Counted from the stretch's first letter, positions 25,131 through 34,751 are shown. The stretch: 64,000 nt of DNA from Nocardia sp. NRRL S-836 (GCF_001279525.1 NZ_LGDY01000092.1:124001-188000), one strand, 5' to 3'. Notes: generated from the sequence alone by a model not told the origin. Numbers and translations: made by a program.

Positions 25131-25584
25131 GTTTGAATCTACCCACGCGGCGGCCGCTTTCCAGCGGGAACACCGGCTCGGGTCACGTCATCGGACTCAG
25201 GTGAGGAATTGTCTGCGGCGGACCGGTCGGCGTCGCGTCCGGTGTGCAGCACGATCTTGGCGATTACGACCAGTGCCTTGTGGACCGGCCGCCGGCGTAG
25301 CTCCAACTCTTCGCCGACGACCCAGCAAGGACGACGTGATCGTCACGATCACCGGGCTGACCGGGTCGATCGGCGCCGGGGGCCTACCCCTTCCACGGCA
25401 GGTCGCTCGACAACCTGGCCTACCACCTCATAGGTACGCGTGGCACATCAGCTCAACCGGCTGACGTGCCGACGTGACCGGTCAGAACGGGCTACGTGAC
25501 CCCCGCGTCCTATTGATCGCCGCAGATCCGGCTTTCGGTGGTGCAACCGCGTCCGGGCGGCGAAATCGGGCCGCCGCACCCCTG
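25131..25584. other. Non-coding or degenerate region
   Basis: I found no supported gene in these 450 bases. Frames on both strands are short and without ribosome sites or codon bias. The stretch lies between the methyltransferase relic and the PIN-domain gene and probably consists of decayed DNA. Confidence 0.45.
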
Positions 25585-26025
25585 CTAGAAGGTCTCGCGC
25601 AGTTGCTTGATCTCGACAGCAGCCCCGGCGAACGCATGCAGGGTGGCGAGGTTGTCGCTGATCACGGCCCATCCGGGAAGGCGAGCGACAGCGACCACGT
25701 GCGCGGCCGCGAAGGCGGCGAGGGTCTGCAGCTCGTGCTCCTCACCGGGGTGCGCAGGACCGCTGCACAGCACCTGGGCGATGTCATCGGCACGGCTGAG
25801 GTCGACCTCGTCCCTCACGATGATCGGCAGGTTCAGCAGCACGTCGATGACGTGATGGGTGTCCGGTGGTGTGACGGTCTTGGCTACGACGATGGCGCTG
25901 GTCGGCACCACAAGGGTGGTGGCGTGGTCCATCGCCTCCCACACGAGCGCGTAGGCGTACTGCCGGCCTTGGGCGAACCACACGAGCGCTGAGGTGTCGA
26001 GCACCCAGCCGGAACCAGCGACCAC
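25585..26025 (-). CDS. PIN-domain protein, likely VapC-like toxin
   Basis: The 146-residue frame begins at a GTG 8 bases after the stop of the preceding small gene. It has the PIN-fold landmarks: VLDTSALVWFAQG with the first metal-binding Asp, ADDIAQVL in the middle, and GWAVISDN with the final Asp. VapC toxins are small endoribonucleases of 130-150 residues that cleave tRNA or rRNA and are held inactive by a partner encoded just upstream. Longer readings up to 26118 exist but overlap that partner. A metabolic PIN nuclease is an alternative. Confidence 0.75.
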   Translation of the reverse strand: MVAGSGWVLDTSALVWFAQGRQYAYALVWEAMDHATTLVVPTSAIVVAKTVTPPDTHHVIDVLLNLPIIVRDEVDLSRADDIAQVLCSGPAHPGEEHELQTLAAFAAAHVVAVARLPGWAVISDNLATLHAFAGAAVEIKQLRETF

Positions 26026-26032
26026 CGTCGGA

Positions 26033-26251
26033 TCAGCCGGCCGCTCGCGGTGCTGCGGTACCGCCGAACAGATCGGCTTGTACCGCGGCGCGGGCCCGGT
26101 CAGAGGGTGGGCCGCCAAAAGTACGCAACAGGCTGTCGAATCCGTGCGCGAACAGCTGGGTGCGCCGCGTCTGCCACGGCGTGTCGATGCGTGACGGGTC
26201 CTGCGGCTCCTTCTGCTGCTCGTTCACGCCGTTCACGGTACCGCCTCGCAC
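26033..26251 (-). CDS. Candidate antitoxin of the PIN-domain pair
   Basis: This small hydrophilic protein (up to 72 residues; a GTG at 26236 with GAGGCGG nearby is an alternative start) lies immediately upstream of the PIN gene on the same strand. That is the position of an antitoxin. It is rich in Gln, Arg and Asp, with a helical middle part (RRTQLFAHGFDSLLRTFGG). It has no recognisable ribbon-helix-helix, AbrB or Phd domain, so it would be an unusual VapB type. Its role rests on gene order and size. Confidence 0.55.
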   Translation of the reverse strand: MRGGTVNGVNEQQKEPQDPSRIDTPWQTRRTQLFAHGFDSLLRTFGGPPSDRARAAVQADLFGGTAAPRAAG

Positions 26252-26469
26252 GCCTCATGACCTCATCCCGATCCGCGCGAGCGCTACCGTGTCCGGAAAC
26301 GTGAGCGATCCTTCAACTCGTTGCGATGGCGGGTCGGGATGAGGTCAAGGTCTTGACTTGTCCCTACCTGCGGATACCGGCGGGTGCATTCGGTCGGCCA
26401 CCACGGAGATCAGCCCTTCGGAGGACACGATGCGGTGATGCGACCAGGTGCTCGACCAGCGAACTGCGA

Positions 26470-27804
26470 TCATCCGCGGGGCGGCGGTACCGCGACGGCC
26501 TGTGACGCCGGTGCCATGACGACGAGCTGGTTGCCACCGGCCTGCTTGGCGCGCTGCTGGGCGGTGTCGGCGGCCAGCAGCAGCTCGTGGAACTCGGTGC
26601 CGTGCTCGGGGAAGACCGCGGCACCGATCGAAGCTGGCACGCCCGCCAACCTGACTTGGCCGGACGTGCCGGTCACCGTCGGCTGCAGGTGCTGCAGCGC
26701 CGTGAGCACGCGGTCACCGATGTCCGTGCTTTCGCGTGAGCCGACCGCCGGCAGCAGCACCACGAACTCGTCGCCGCCGAAGCGGCCCACGAGGTCGCCC
26801 GCGCGCAGCTCATGGCGCAGCGCATCAGCCACGATCCGGAGCAGGTCATCGCCGGCCGGGTGTCCGAGTTGGTCGTTGACCTGCTTGAAGCCGTCCAGGT
26901 CGATCATGAGCAAGGTGGCGGGCTTGGTCTGGCCGCGCAGGCGGTCGAGCAGCGCGGTGGCCGTCTCCGTGAAGAACATGTCGCGCAGCAGGCCGGTCTT
27001 GGCGTCGATCTGTGCCTGGCGCGAGCGCTGCGGCAGCAGGAACTGCCGGTGCAGCACCAAGACCGTCAGCATCAGCACGACCACGAGCCACGGCGTGTAG
27101 GTCAGCAGCGCGGCCATGCCAAGGCCCAGCCCCAGCGCGGCGGCGACGACGAGCTGGTCCGCCAGGTCGCCGATGGCCTTGCGCACCGGCGCCCCTGGGT
27201 CGCTGAGCGCCAGCACGCCGACGACCAGCATGTAGTTGACGAACCACCAGGCGGTTGCCGCGCCCACCAGCACGAGCAGGCCCAGCGGGCTGTTCAGGAG
27301 ATGCTGCGCGTCGACGAAGCCGCTCGCGCCCAGCACCGCGGCCGCCACGCCGGACGCCAAGATGAACGTGCTCGCGGTGAACACCTTCTTCGCGGCGGTC
27401 GACTCGCCGTCGACCCGAGCCCAGGCGTACACGTAGGTGATGGCGGTCAGGGTCGCCACCAACGGGAGCGGCAGCAGCACCACACCGGTGAAGACCCACA
27501 AGCTCTTCAAGTTGACGTACGGGGTGCCCTGGACGGTGATTTCGCGTAGCCGCTCGATGCTGCGCGAGGCCTCCAGGTGCACCACCGCGGCGACGGCCAG
27601 GATGGCGAAGGTCCGGACGTCCGGGCTGGTGAGCGCGAAGTGCACGGTGGTCAGGACGACGAGGACGGCGGCCGCGGCGTCGACGAGCAGTACGTAGGCG
27701 AGCACCGGCCGAGGTAGCTTCCACAGCCGCCAGGCAGACGGCGGAACGAGCCGCAGAGCCTGGCCCGTGGTTCGCCGCTGAGGAGACTCCGCACTCACAC
27801 TCAT
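26470..27804 (-). CDS. Membrane-bound diguanylate cyclase (GGDEF)
   Basis: The 444-residue protein has seven or eight membrane helices in residues 33-252, followed by a complete GGDEF domain. The catalytic loop RFGGDEF is at residues 343-347, with the substrate-binding IDLDGFKQVND upstream. An RxxD inhibitory site (RAGD) sits five residues before GGDEF, which would let the product c-di-GMP shut the enzyme down. No EAL domain is present. It makes c-di-GMP from two GTP at the inner membrane face; the membrane part is the likely sensor. It is divergent from the 31-residue micropeptide gene, 136 bp away. The stretch 26252-26469 behind its neighbour shows no gene. Confidence 0.92.
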   Translation of the reverse strand: MSVSAESPQRRTTGQALRLVPPSAWRLWKLPRPVLAYVLLVDAAAAVLVVLTTVHFALTSPDVRTFAILAVAAVVHLEASRSIERLREITVQGTPYVNLKSLWVFTGVVLLPLPLVATLTAITYVYAWARVDGESTAAKKVFTASTFILASGVAAAVLGASGFVDAQHLLNSPLGLLVLVGAATAWWFVNYMLVVGVLALSDPGAPVRKAIGDLADQLVVAAALGLGLGMAALLTYTPWLVVVLMLTVLVLHRQFLLPQRSRQAQIDAKTGLLRDMFFTETATALLDRLRGQTKPATLLMIDLDGFKQVNDQLGHPAGDDLLRIVADALRHELRAGDLVGRFGGDEFVVLLPAVGSRESTDIGDRVLTALQHLQPTVTGTSGQVRLAGVPASIGAAVFPEHGTEFHELLLAADTAQQRAKQAGGNQLVVMAPASQAVAVPPPRG

Positions 27805-27940
27805 GTCGTAACCCCATACGGTTCCACGGCCGCACCTGCGCGTATCACAGCACGGTAACTACGGGACAACCGCAAGTCATGAGCCCGTATGGGTGCGGCT
27901 ACTACCTGGCCCAGCACTACCAGTAACGAGGAGCGCCCCC

Positions 27941-28036
27941 ATGAACACGACGACCTCCGGCAACGAGTGGACCTTCCGCGGCAACGAGTGGACCTTCCGC
28001 ACCGGCAACGAGTGGACGTTCCGCGGCCGGTCATGA
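27941..28036 (+). CDS. 31-residue micropeptide with three GNEWTFR repeats
   Basis: An ATG at 27941, preceded at a good distance by GAGGAG, opens a 31-codon frame. It consists of a short leader (MNTTTS), three units GNEWTFR, GNEWTFR and T-GNEWTFR, and the end GRS. The repeats hold at both DNA and protein level (ggcaacgagtggac...). Ribosome site, length and exact repetition make a translated peptide likely. Repeated short cores occur in precursors of modified peptides and in some leader peptides. No modifying enzyme is encoded nearby, but an MFS transporter gene converges on it 33 bp away and a c-di-GMP synthase gene diverges from it. The function is unknown to me. Confidence 0.7.
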   Translation: MNTTTSGNEWTFRGNEWTFRTGNEWTFRGRS

Positions 28037-28069
28037 CCACGGCCCATCAGCGCTGAACCGGCCAGGTCG

Positions 28070-29317
28070 TCAAGCTCCTCGGTCGGGCGCGGGTTCGGCG
28101 TTCGCGCGCTGCCAGGCTGTGGTCGCCAGCAGTGCGCCCAGGGCGCCGATCCCGCCGGCGGCCGCGACGACGCTCGAGGTGGACGTCGCGGTCGCCATCA
28201 GGCCGGCCAGCATGATGCCGGCGCCCTGCGCCGTCTTGAGCGCGGTGACGGCCAGGCCGAGGCACTGCCCGCGGTGGTGGTCCGGTACGAGCCGCACGAA
28301 CAGGCTGCGGGCGACCACGTGATAGCCCGCGGCAGCGCCGGACAGCGCCCACAGCGCGACGGTGAGCACCAGCCCCGGTCGCCAGGCGCACAGCACGAGC
28401 GGCAGGCAGGCAGCGACCGCCAACGGTCCCATCAAGCGCAGGCGCAGCTGCGGATTCAGTCGCGCCACCAGCACGGTGCCGACCACCGTGCCTGCCGGGG
28501 ACGCCGCCAGGAGCAGCCCCGCGGCCGCGATCCCCTCTCCGATCTCACCGGCGTACGGTACGGCCAGCCCCTCGACGGTGACGTACGCGCCCGCCACGCA
28601 GGCGAGGCCGAGCAACGCGCGGAGCCGCCGGTTTCCCACCACCAGCACCAGGCCGGTGCTCAAGGAACCCCACCAGGACCAGGTCGCCGAGCTCCTCGAT
28701 GTCGCGGCAGCCAGGTGCGCGGCGGGCCGAGCCCGCACACCTAGGCGCACGAGCACCGCGGAGACGACGAACGTGCCCGCGTCGAGCAGCAACCCCTCGC
28801 CGATGCCCATCCCCGCCACGACGAGACCGCCGAGGGCGAAGCCGGCCACCTGACTCGACTGCACCATCACGTCCTGCGCGGCAGCACCGACCACGTACCG
28901 GTCGCCAGTCAGTGCGGCCGCCAGAGTCGCACCGCGGGCGGCGCCGTGCGGAGCGCCGAGCGCCTGAACGCCCACCAGGAGCACGGCGGCGACCCACAGC
29001 GGCAGGCCGGGCACCGCCATGACAGCGACGAGCATCGCGCGGGCGATGTCGGTCGTCACCATGACCGCGCGGCGCGGGTACCGATCCGCCAGACCGGACA
29101 GCAACGGCCCACTCACCAGGTCCGGCAGGTAGGTCAGTCCGTAGGTGACCGCGGTCCAACCGGCGGAGTCGGTGCGCTCATAGACCAGCATCGACACGGC
29201 GACCCGGGCCAGCTGGTCCCCCATCATGGACAACAGTTGCGCGACGAACAGCGCCTGGAACTCCCGGTTGGTGAACACCGCGCCCAGCCGCGCCCGCCGG
29301 CCGCCTGCTTCCGCCAC
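28070..29317 (-). CDS. Major facilitator superfamily transporter
   Basis: The 415-residue membrane protein has about twelve hydrophobic helices. The family loop between helices 2 and 3 reads SGLADRYPRRAVMVTTDIARA. N-terminal FTNREFQALFVAQLLSMMGDQLARVAVSMLVYERT and the general plan resemble the MFS group of macrolide and peptide-type exporters in actinomycetes. It should sit in the cytoplasmic membrane and export a small molecule by proton exchange; the substrate is not deducible. The stop lies 33 bp from the end of the micropeptide gene on the other strand. The ATG at 29317 is the first in frame. Confidence 0.9.
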   Translation of the reverse strand: MAEAGGRRARLGAVFTNREFQALFVAQLLSMMGDQLARVAVSMLVYERTDSAGWTAVTYGLTYLPDLVSGPLLSGLADRYPRRAVMVTTDIARAMLVAVMAVPGLPLWVAAVLLVGVQALGAPHGAARGATLAAALTGDRYVVGAAAQDVMVQSSQVAGFALGGLVVAGMGIGEGLLLDAGTFVVSAVLVRLGVRARPAAHLAAATSRSSATWSWWGSLSTGLVLVVGNRRLRALLGLACVAGAYVTVEGLAVPYAGEIGEGIAAAGLLLAASPAGTVVGTVLVARLNPQLRLRLMGPLAVAACLPLVLCAWRPGLVLTVALWALSGAAAGYHVVARSLFVRLVPDHHRGQCLGLAVTALKTAQGAGIMLAGLMATATSTSSVVAAAGGIGALGALLATTAWQRANAEPAPDRGA

Positions 29318-29776
29318 TCACGCCCCCCCGCAGCCGATCCTGCACACGAGCAATCAGCATGACGGGTACGGAGCTCCGCCACGCGGCGGAGAAGGGCGAG
29401 CAGATCGTCACTCGTTCGGGTGTAGCCACGTGCACGCCCTGAACGGCACGGCCGGGAAGCTGGCTGGCCTGGCGGCTTCATCCCCACCACGTGCTGGAGC
29501 GCCATGACCGAGCACATCGACGTCCTGGACCCGCGCGCTGTCTGCCGAAGCCACCACGACCCATGACCGCGGCAGCCGCTACACCGCCCCAGTGCCGGAC
29601 CGGGCAGCCGAGCTCCTGCGGAGACAGTGAGTCTATCGCCCCGGTTTTCGTGAACAATGCCACGCGCGCACAGATCGAGCCTGGTCTCAGTCCTGCCGCA
29701 GCTCACCCGGCGGTTCAGCGTCCATGAGCTTGCCCAGCTCATCGGCGGGCATGTCACTCCGTACCGCGCCGAGCTC
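29318..29776. other. Region without a supported gene
   Basis: Frames on both strands are short and look like chance readings. The left end must carry the promoter of the minus-strand MFS gene. The stretch at 29560-29680 is slightly richer in A+T. I see no hairpin, repeat or RNA gene. Confidence 0.45.
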
Positions 29777-30633
29777 TCAGACGGCGATCGTGGCGGTGAT
29801 GTAGCGGTGCGTCTTGGCTGCGTGCACCAGCGCAGGATGGGTGCGATGCGTGCCAGGCACAAGCACCGTGGGATCGGTGACGAGGAAGTGGTTGATACGC
29901 AAAGAGCCCCCACATCGACGCCATCGCGCACCGTAGCGCTGTAATCGCCATCGAGATCTCCGAGGCTGTACCAGCCACCGCCATCGAGGCGCCGGCCCGC
30001 AGCGTTGGACCAACGCCCGGTCAAAACGTCCACCGGCCTGTTATCGGGTCCCCAGCTACCATCTTCGTGCTGAATTCCTTTGTCCTGCACACCAACCGGG
30101 TCCAGTCGGGCAGCCAGTTCCCAATCCCGGACCGGCTTGTTCGGGCCCGACATCGGCCCGTTGAACGAGCCCGCGAGCAGGCCGATCAGCCCAGGGGTCT
30201 TGTCACGCTCGCTAGCGACTGCGGCCTTGAAGGCCTTGTGTTGCTCGATGCGCCGGTCGGCGTCGTGGGGATAGCTCATGACCGACCGCATCATCAGGGT
30301 AGGACCGCGGTCTCCGACCTGCGCCTTGAGAAAGCCGTAGTGATTGTGCTCCTCGTCGGGATCGTGACCGCACCAGTTGTTGGTTACCCACAGGTGCGGC
30401 TCGTCGCGTTCGGCTTCGCGCACGAACACCGCGACGTGGGCCACGTTCCAATCGCTGCGGCAGAGGAAGCCGCGGTAGCGGCCGAACGGGGCGAGCAGCC
30501 GCTCCGCGCGGTGCAGAAGCTCGTAACCGTTGAGGTCGAACCAGTTCGCGTGCTGCCAGAAAAGCGCGCCCGAGGCAATGTCCGAATCGGACGCACAACC
30601 TCCTGCATGGTGGCACCCCGTGCCCGCCTTCAT
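29777..30633 (-). pseudogene. Unknown protein, apparently frameshifted near its 3' end
   Basis: A minus-strand frame from an ATG at 30633 encodes a convincing soluble protein: ASGALFWQHANWFDLNGYEL, LCRSDWNVAHVAVFVREAER, LWVTNNWCGHDPDEEHNHYG, SFNGPMSGPNKPVRDWE. Near 29900 the bias moves by one frame, and the sequence goes on sensibly as LRINHFLVTDPTVLVPGTHR and ends ITATIAV at 29777. One extra G in the run of five would restore a protein of about 285 residues. I do not recognise the family; the His/Asp/Trp-rich patches suggest metal or carbohydrate binding, but that is speculation. The start is uncertain because no ribosome site stands out. Either a real mutation or a homopolymer error explains the break. 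Confidence 0.6.
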
Positions 30634-31757
30634 CACCGCCGCGAACGGGCTGGCGCCAACCGGTTGATTCGCCACCGGGACGCCGCCACGATCGTGTTCG
30701 CCGCTGACGTCGTCGACACGTTCAACCTGGGTAAGAGCGCCGCCACGGTGCAGCGCACCCAGCTCGAGAGGCGACCGACAACTGGGCCAACATCTGCCGT
30801 CTCCCTGCCGGTACCTCCGCCACCCCCTCATCGTGAGCTCGCACATCGAGCAACTGGTACAGGTCCACAGAACATCGAGTCCCGCGAATGAGCAGGCGAA
30901 ACCGCGCTAGCCCATTGCCTGGCGCTGGATCTGCAATCGCCCCGCAGCCAGATCGGCCGGTGCGGTCGTCGTTGGCTCCTGAAATGCCGCGACCACTCCG
31001 CTACACGCCCGGCAGGCCGAACGACTTGCCCGCTAATACCTCGGTTTGACGTCCTCAGCCGGCCGGGCGGGCCGACCAAGGCCGCGGCGGTAATCGGGGC
31101 CTTGGTCGGGTCGGGACTGTTCCGGACGGCTTCGATGAGATCGACGCTGCCCTGCTTAGGCCGCGCTACGCCGGCTTAGCACCGCCCGACACCCCGGTCG
31201 TGATCACCAGCACGGTGGTGAAGTACATCGCCGCGGTGGGCGAGATGAACCTGCCGACTGCGGCCGTCGTCATCCAACTCGACAACCTGACGTTGAACGA
31301 CTTGGCCGCCTGCCTGCCGCGCACCGCACCGCACCGGAGTCCGGAATGCGGTTCGGACACGCACACGGGCTCAGCCGTGTGCCCAGGACCGGCCGTGCTG
31401 AGTCGGGTGCTGACCAACCCGTTGATGGTGTTCCCGGCTCGCACCATTACAAGTACGTCGGCACACCGGGCCAGTACCTCGTGCCGCCCGTCGATTGCCA
31501 GTGCGCGCACGTGGCGATTGAACGGGTGGCAGAGAACCCGTTACCTCGGGTGCGCCTCGACCAGATCCCGCTGCCGCTGTCGGCAAACGAGCCGATGCAA
31601 GCAGACCAGAGCGCTGCATTTCAAAGGCGCCTACGGCGTCGCTTCGTGATGGGCCTGGGGCCCACCCCTTCCCCTCCGCCTCTCCAGGCTGCCCACCCGG
31701 TGCTCGCCCACGAAACAGCAACACCACAAAACAGCAACACCACGAACGGAGCGCCAC
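30634..31757. other. Degenerate region, no intact gene
   Basis: These 1.1 kb hold only short frames. On the plus strand a short biased piece is readable at about 31120-31300 (FDEIDAALLRPRYAG, then VVITSTVVKYIAAVGEMNL), but it is interrupted and then lost. This suggests a decayed gene, not identifiable by eye. The right end must contain the promoter for the MarR-type gene at 31758. No hairpins or repeats were noticed. Confidence 0.45.
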
Positions 31758-32357
31758 ATGACCAACGACAGCAGGCCCGATGCCGACATCGGCAAAGCCA
31801 CCCAGGCCAACCTCGGTGAGGTACCGCTGAACGGAGAAGGGATGGCCACTGTGCTCACCATTCACCGCGCCGCCGCGGCGATTCGCAACCACATCGAGAA
31901 CTCGGCGCTGCGCAGCAACGACTTGAGCTGGACGAGCTTCGTCGTGCTCTGGATCGTCTGGACCGGCGGCACCATCGAGACGGGTCACGCTGCCGAGAAA
32001 GCGGGCATCTCCAAGGGCACCTTGACCGGCGTCGCGAAGACCTTGGAGTCCCGCGATCTGATGGAACGCCGCGCACACCACGGTGACGCGCGTCGTGTCG
32101 TTCTGAAGCTCACCGCAACCGGCGCCGCACTGATGGACGAGCTGTTCCTCAGTGTGCATGCGGAGCTGGTCTTCGTCTCCGAACCGTTCACGGCTGCCGA
32201 GGCGGAGTCCCTGACCTTGATGCTGCAGCGCATGGAGACGCACGTCGGCATCAAGGGGCCCCGCCGCCAGCAGGACGCGCGCCGCAACCAGCAGATGCCG
32301 CCACGCAGGTCCGGCCGCCGCGCAAATACCGCCACGACGGCGTCCTCAGAGGACTGA
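31758..32357 (+). CDS. MarR-family transcriptional regulator
   Basis: The 199-residue protein has a central winged-helix domain (about residues 35-150). Its helix-turn-helix reads HAAEKAGISKGTLTGVAKTLESRDL and the wing reads ERRAHHGDARRVVLKLTATG, the classic MarR layout with the conserved Asp-Ala-Arg in the wing. A 30-residue N-terminal extension and a basic C-terminal tail (PRRQQDARRNQQMPPRR) are additions. It probably acts as a dimer binding DNA near its own or neighbouring promoters and responds to small phenolic-type ligands, as is common in the family. A GGAG lies before the ATG at 31758. A strong hairpin follows. Confidence 0.9.
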   Translation: MTNDSRPDADIGKATQANLGEVPLNGEGMATVLTIHRAAAAIRNHIENSALRSNDLSWTSFVVLWIVWTGGTIETGHAAEKAGISKGTLTGVAKTLESRDLMERRAHHGDARRVVLKLTATGAALMDELFLSVHAELVFVSEPFTAAEAESLTLMLQRMETHVGIKGPRRQQDARRNQQMPPRRSGRRANTATTASSED

Positions 32358-32376
32358 CGCAAGCCAGAGCGAAGTT

Positions 32377-32418
32377 GGTGGGTCTCGTCGGCGATGCCAC
32401 GGGCCGACGAGACCCACC
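32377..32418 (+). terminator. Hairpin terminator after the MarR gene
   Basis: A perfect 16-bp inverted repeat lies 20 bases after the MarR stop. Its arms are 32377-32392 (ggtgggtctcgtcggc) and 32403-32418, with a 10-base loop. No T run follows, as is usual here. Confidence 0.8.
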
Positions 32419-32523
32419 CCGTTCGTGCCGAACGTCCTGGCAGCTCTGCCGGACGTGTCTATGACCACAACCGCTTGGGGCCTGAGCCGCAGCGTGTTCT
32501 CGCGCTCTGAAAGGACTCGCACG

Positions 32524-33537
32524 ATGAACTACTCGGCACCCGTGTTACGCATCAGCGATCCCGCCAGCATGATCGCCAGCATCCCGCCGTTGATCGGCTT
32601 CCGTCCGGTCAACTCGGCCGTCCTCGTCTGCATGAAGGGCACAGTGGTCGCTTGCGGCGCGCGCGTGGATCTCCCCAGCCCTGAGCTGACCGCCGAGACA
32701 GCCGCTCAACTGGCGATCGTCGTCGAGGGGCACCAATTCGACTCCGTCATCCTGATCGTGTTCGGTGGCGGGGCCACCACCGGTGACCTCCCGTACTGCT
32801 CACTGGTAACCGAACTCAAGACCCGTCTGTCAGCAGCCGGGGTCGACGGATTCGTTGCGTTCTGGGCTGCTGAGGCTGCCGCCGGCGCGCCCTGGGGATG
32901 CTACTGCGGCGAGTCCGCCTGCACCCTGGCAGGCGCGCTGCCCGATCCTGATGAGACCGCTCTCGCAGCACACAACGTCGCCAACGGCCTCATGACCGCA
33001 GCGAGCCGCGACGAGCTCCACGCCTGCGTGCGCCCGGCTGAGGAAGACACTCTGACACGACGCACCACGCTCATCGAGCACGAGGAACGCACCTGGCGGC
33101 ACAGCCCGAACGCCGCCTTCGCCCTCGTGAGCGCCGCTGTCGACGACATGGCTGACGGTAAACACGACTTGGACGACCTGGCGATCGCCCGGTTGTCACT
33201 GGCCCTGCAAGACACGCGCGTTCGCGACGCCGCGCTGTCGTTCGCGACCAGCGCCAACGCGGCCGCCGCCGAGAATGTCTTCTTCGCCCTCACCCGCGAA
33301 AGCCCGGCTCCGTATCGTGCTGAAGCTGCTGCTCTCGGGGCCTTCTACGCCTACCTCGCCGGCAGGGGCGCACACGCATCGCTCGCACTCGGCACCGCAT
33401 TCCAGGCCTGCCCCGATCATCGGCTCGCTGGACTGCTGCACATCGCCATCAACGCCGCTCTCCCGCTCAAGACACTGAACGGCATGGCCCTCAGGGCAGT
33501 GCACGAATCGCTCAGCCTGCTCGATGAGCAGGACTAA
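32524..33537 (+). CDS. DUF4192 family protein
   Basis: The 337-residue protein has the hallmark start of actinomycete DUF4192 proteins: RISDPASMIASIPPLIGFRP, NSAVLVCMKG. It also has the later blocks WGCYCGESACTLAG and the C-terminal helical region ending LLHIAINAALPL. These cytoplasmic proteins are widespread in actinobacteria and have no established function. The ATG at 32524 has GAAAGGA 8-14 bases upstream; an earlier ATG at 32425 lacks one. It is monocistronic, flanked by hairpins on both sides. Confidence 0.9.
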   Translation: MNYSAPVLRISDPASMIASIPPLIGFRPVNSAVLVCMKGTVVACGARVDLPSPELTAETAAQLAIVVEGHQFDSVILIVFGGGATTGDLPYCSLVTELKTRLSAAGVDGFVAFWAAEAAAGAPWGCYCGESACTLAGALPDPDETALAAHNVANGLMTAASRDELHACVRPAEEDTLTRRTTLIEHEERTWRHSPNAAFALVSAAVDDMADGKHDLDDLAIARLSLALQDTRVRDAALSFATSANAAAAENVFFALTRESPAPYRAEAAALGAFYAYLAGRGAHASLALGTAFQACPDHRLAGLLHIAINAALPLKTLNGMALRAVHESLSLLDEQD

Positions 33538-33554
33538 CTCACCTCGTAGCGTTC

Positions 33555-33592
33555 GCAGCCGGCGCGTCAGTCCTGGCCGACGCGCCGGCTGC
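33555..33592 (+). terminator. Hairpin terminator after the DUF4192 gene
   Basis: A perfect 14-bp inverted repeat (33555-33568, gcagccggcgcgtc, and 33579-33592) with a 10-base loop begins 17 bases after the stop codon. Confidence 0.8.
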
Positions 33593-34351
33593 CGGAGCTC
33601 GTCGAGCAGGCTGACCGCGGGCGTGGAGCCAGGCCACTGACGCGGTCGCCCACGCGATCGGCGACTTGTCAGTGAACATCGACGTCCCATCCGTCGGCTC
33701 GCCGCCGACTTCGCCCCGATGAACCCGGCCCGAAAAGCACTGGCCGGAACCTCACCGGCTCTGCAGGCCCGGCACCGCCCAGTTTTCCGGCCCGCAGATC
33801 GACAACCTCCGTGGGCCGCCCGTTGATGTCGCGTCACTCCCGATCGTCGCCACTTCCTCCGAAAGCGAGCCCATGCCTGCTTCCGGCATTGCTACATCCA
33901 GCGTCCGGTTCCGCGGTCGCCGGCCGCAACCTACGCGGTCGACTTCCCACGATGACCGGGTAGGGCCTTCGTCAGGTGGCCCAGCTGACTCCCGGCAAGG
34001 AAACCGTCGACGGCTCCCGCCTAGGCCGCGTAAATCGCATCGTGCGCGACTACGAGGCCATAGATCGATCCCTGGCGTGATCCTCTCGGGAGACAAGGCT
34101 TGGGCAAGTCGCTGATGCTTGCCGAGCTGGGGCGCGAGCAGCTGCAACTCCCAACGGTTGTCGTCCGGCACGACACTCTCGGCCTGGCACCCCGAACTCG
34201 GCGGCGGGCGCCGCATCGGTCAGCTCCCTTGATCGAGCGGTGCATCCACTTGCCGGGCGGGTGCCCGCCGGATTCAGCCCATCGCAGGCACCAGGTGAAT
34301 TGCCAGCCAGCCGATACGATGTCCGCATGTGGAAAATTGGGGTGATCAAGA
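33593..34351. other. Region without a supported gene
   Basis: This 760-base stretch contains only short frames on both strands, mostly Arg/Pro-rich chance readings, with no ribosome sites. It separates the DUF4192 terminator from the small membrane protein gene at 34352. The right end, 34300-34350, is A+T-richer and may carry that gene's promoter. Confidence 0.45.
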
Positions 34352-34648
34352 ATGAAGCAGCACGATCGTGATCAAGCCCGCAACGCGCGCAACAGCAGCC
34401 TTGCGATAGCCGCAGCCGGTCTCGCCACTTCAGCGATGGTGCTGCTGACCATGACAATCTTCAGTGAGTGGGGGGCTACACCTGTCCAGCAGTTCGCCCG
34501 CAAACCGTTCTCCTGGATTGATCTTCAAGCCTGGGTGCTGTTGCTGCGATGTCTGGTATGGCTTGTGTCCGCCCTCATGGTGGTAGCGTTTCCAATTTAT
34601 GCCGTGGTCGCGGTGATCAAGTGGAGAAACCGCGCGGCACAGGAGTGA
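34352..34648 (+). CDS. Small two-helix membrane protein
   Basis: The 98-residue product has a basic N-terminus (KQHDRDQARNARN) and two hydrophobic helices, at about residues 18-38 (LAIAAAGLATSAMVLLTM) and 62-88 (LRCLVWLVSALMVVAFPIYAVVAVI). A basic tail follows, so both ends are probably cytoplasmic. Codon use and the hydrophobic pattern support a real gene, although the ribosome site is weak. No family is recognised. The neighbouring cupin gene lies convergently on the other strand. Confidence 0.7.
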   Translation: MKQHDRDQARNARNSSLAIAAAGLATSAMVLLTMTIFSEWGATPVQQFARKPFSWIDLQAWVLLLRCLVWLVSALMVVAFPIYAVVAVIKWRNRAAQE

Positions 34649-34751
34649 CCAGGCTGGTGCGGCAGGCAAAGCAGGCGCGGGATCTTCGTGGCCTGGCTCG
34701 CGGTTGCAGTCGAACCGCGGTTGCTGGCGCTGCGTCGGCCGCAGTGACCGG

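Noticed and set aside
26364..26624. Minus-strand frame overlapping the end of the GGDEF gene
   Set aside because: It is an out-of-frame shadow of the GGDEF coding sequence, Ser/Arg/Pro-rich.
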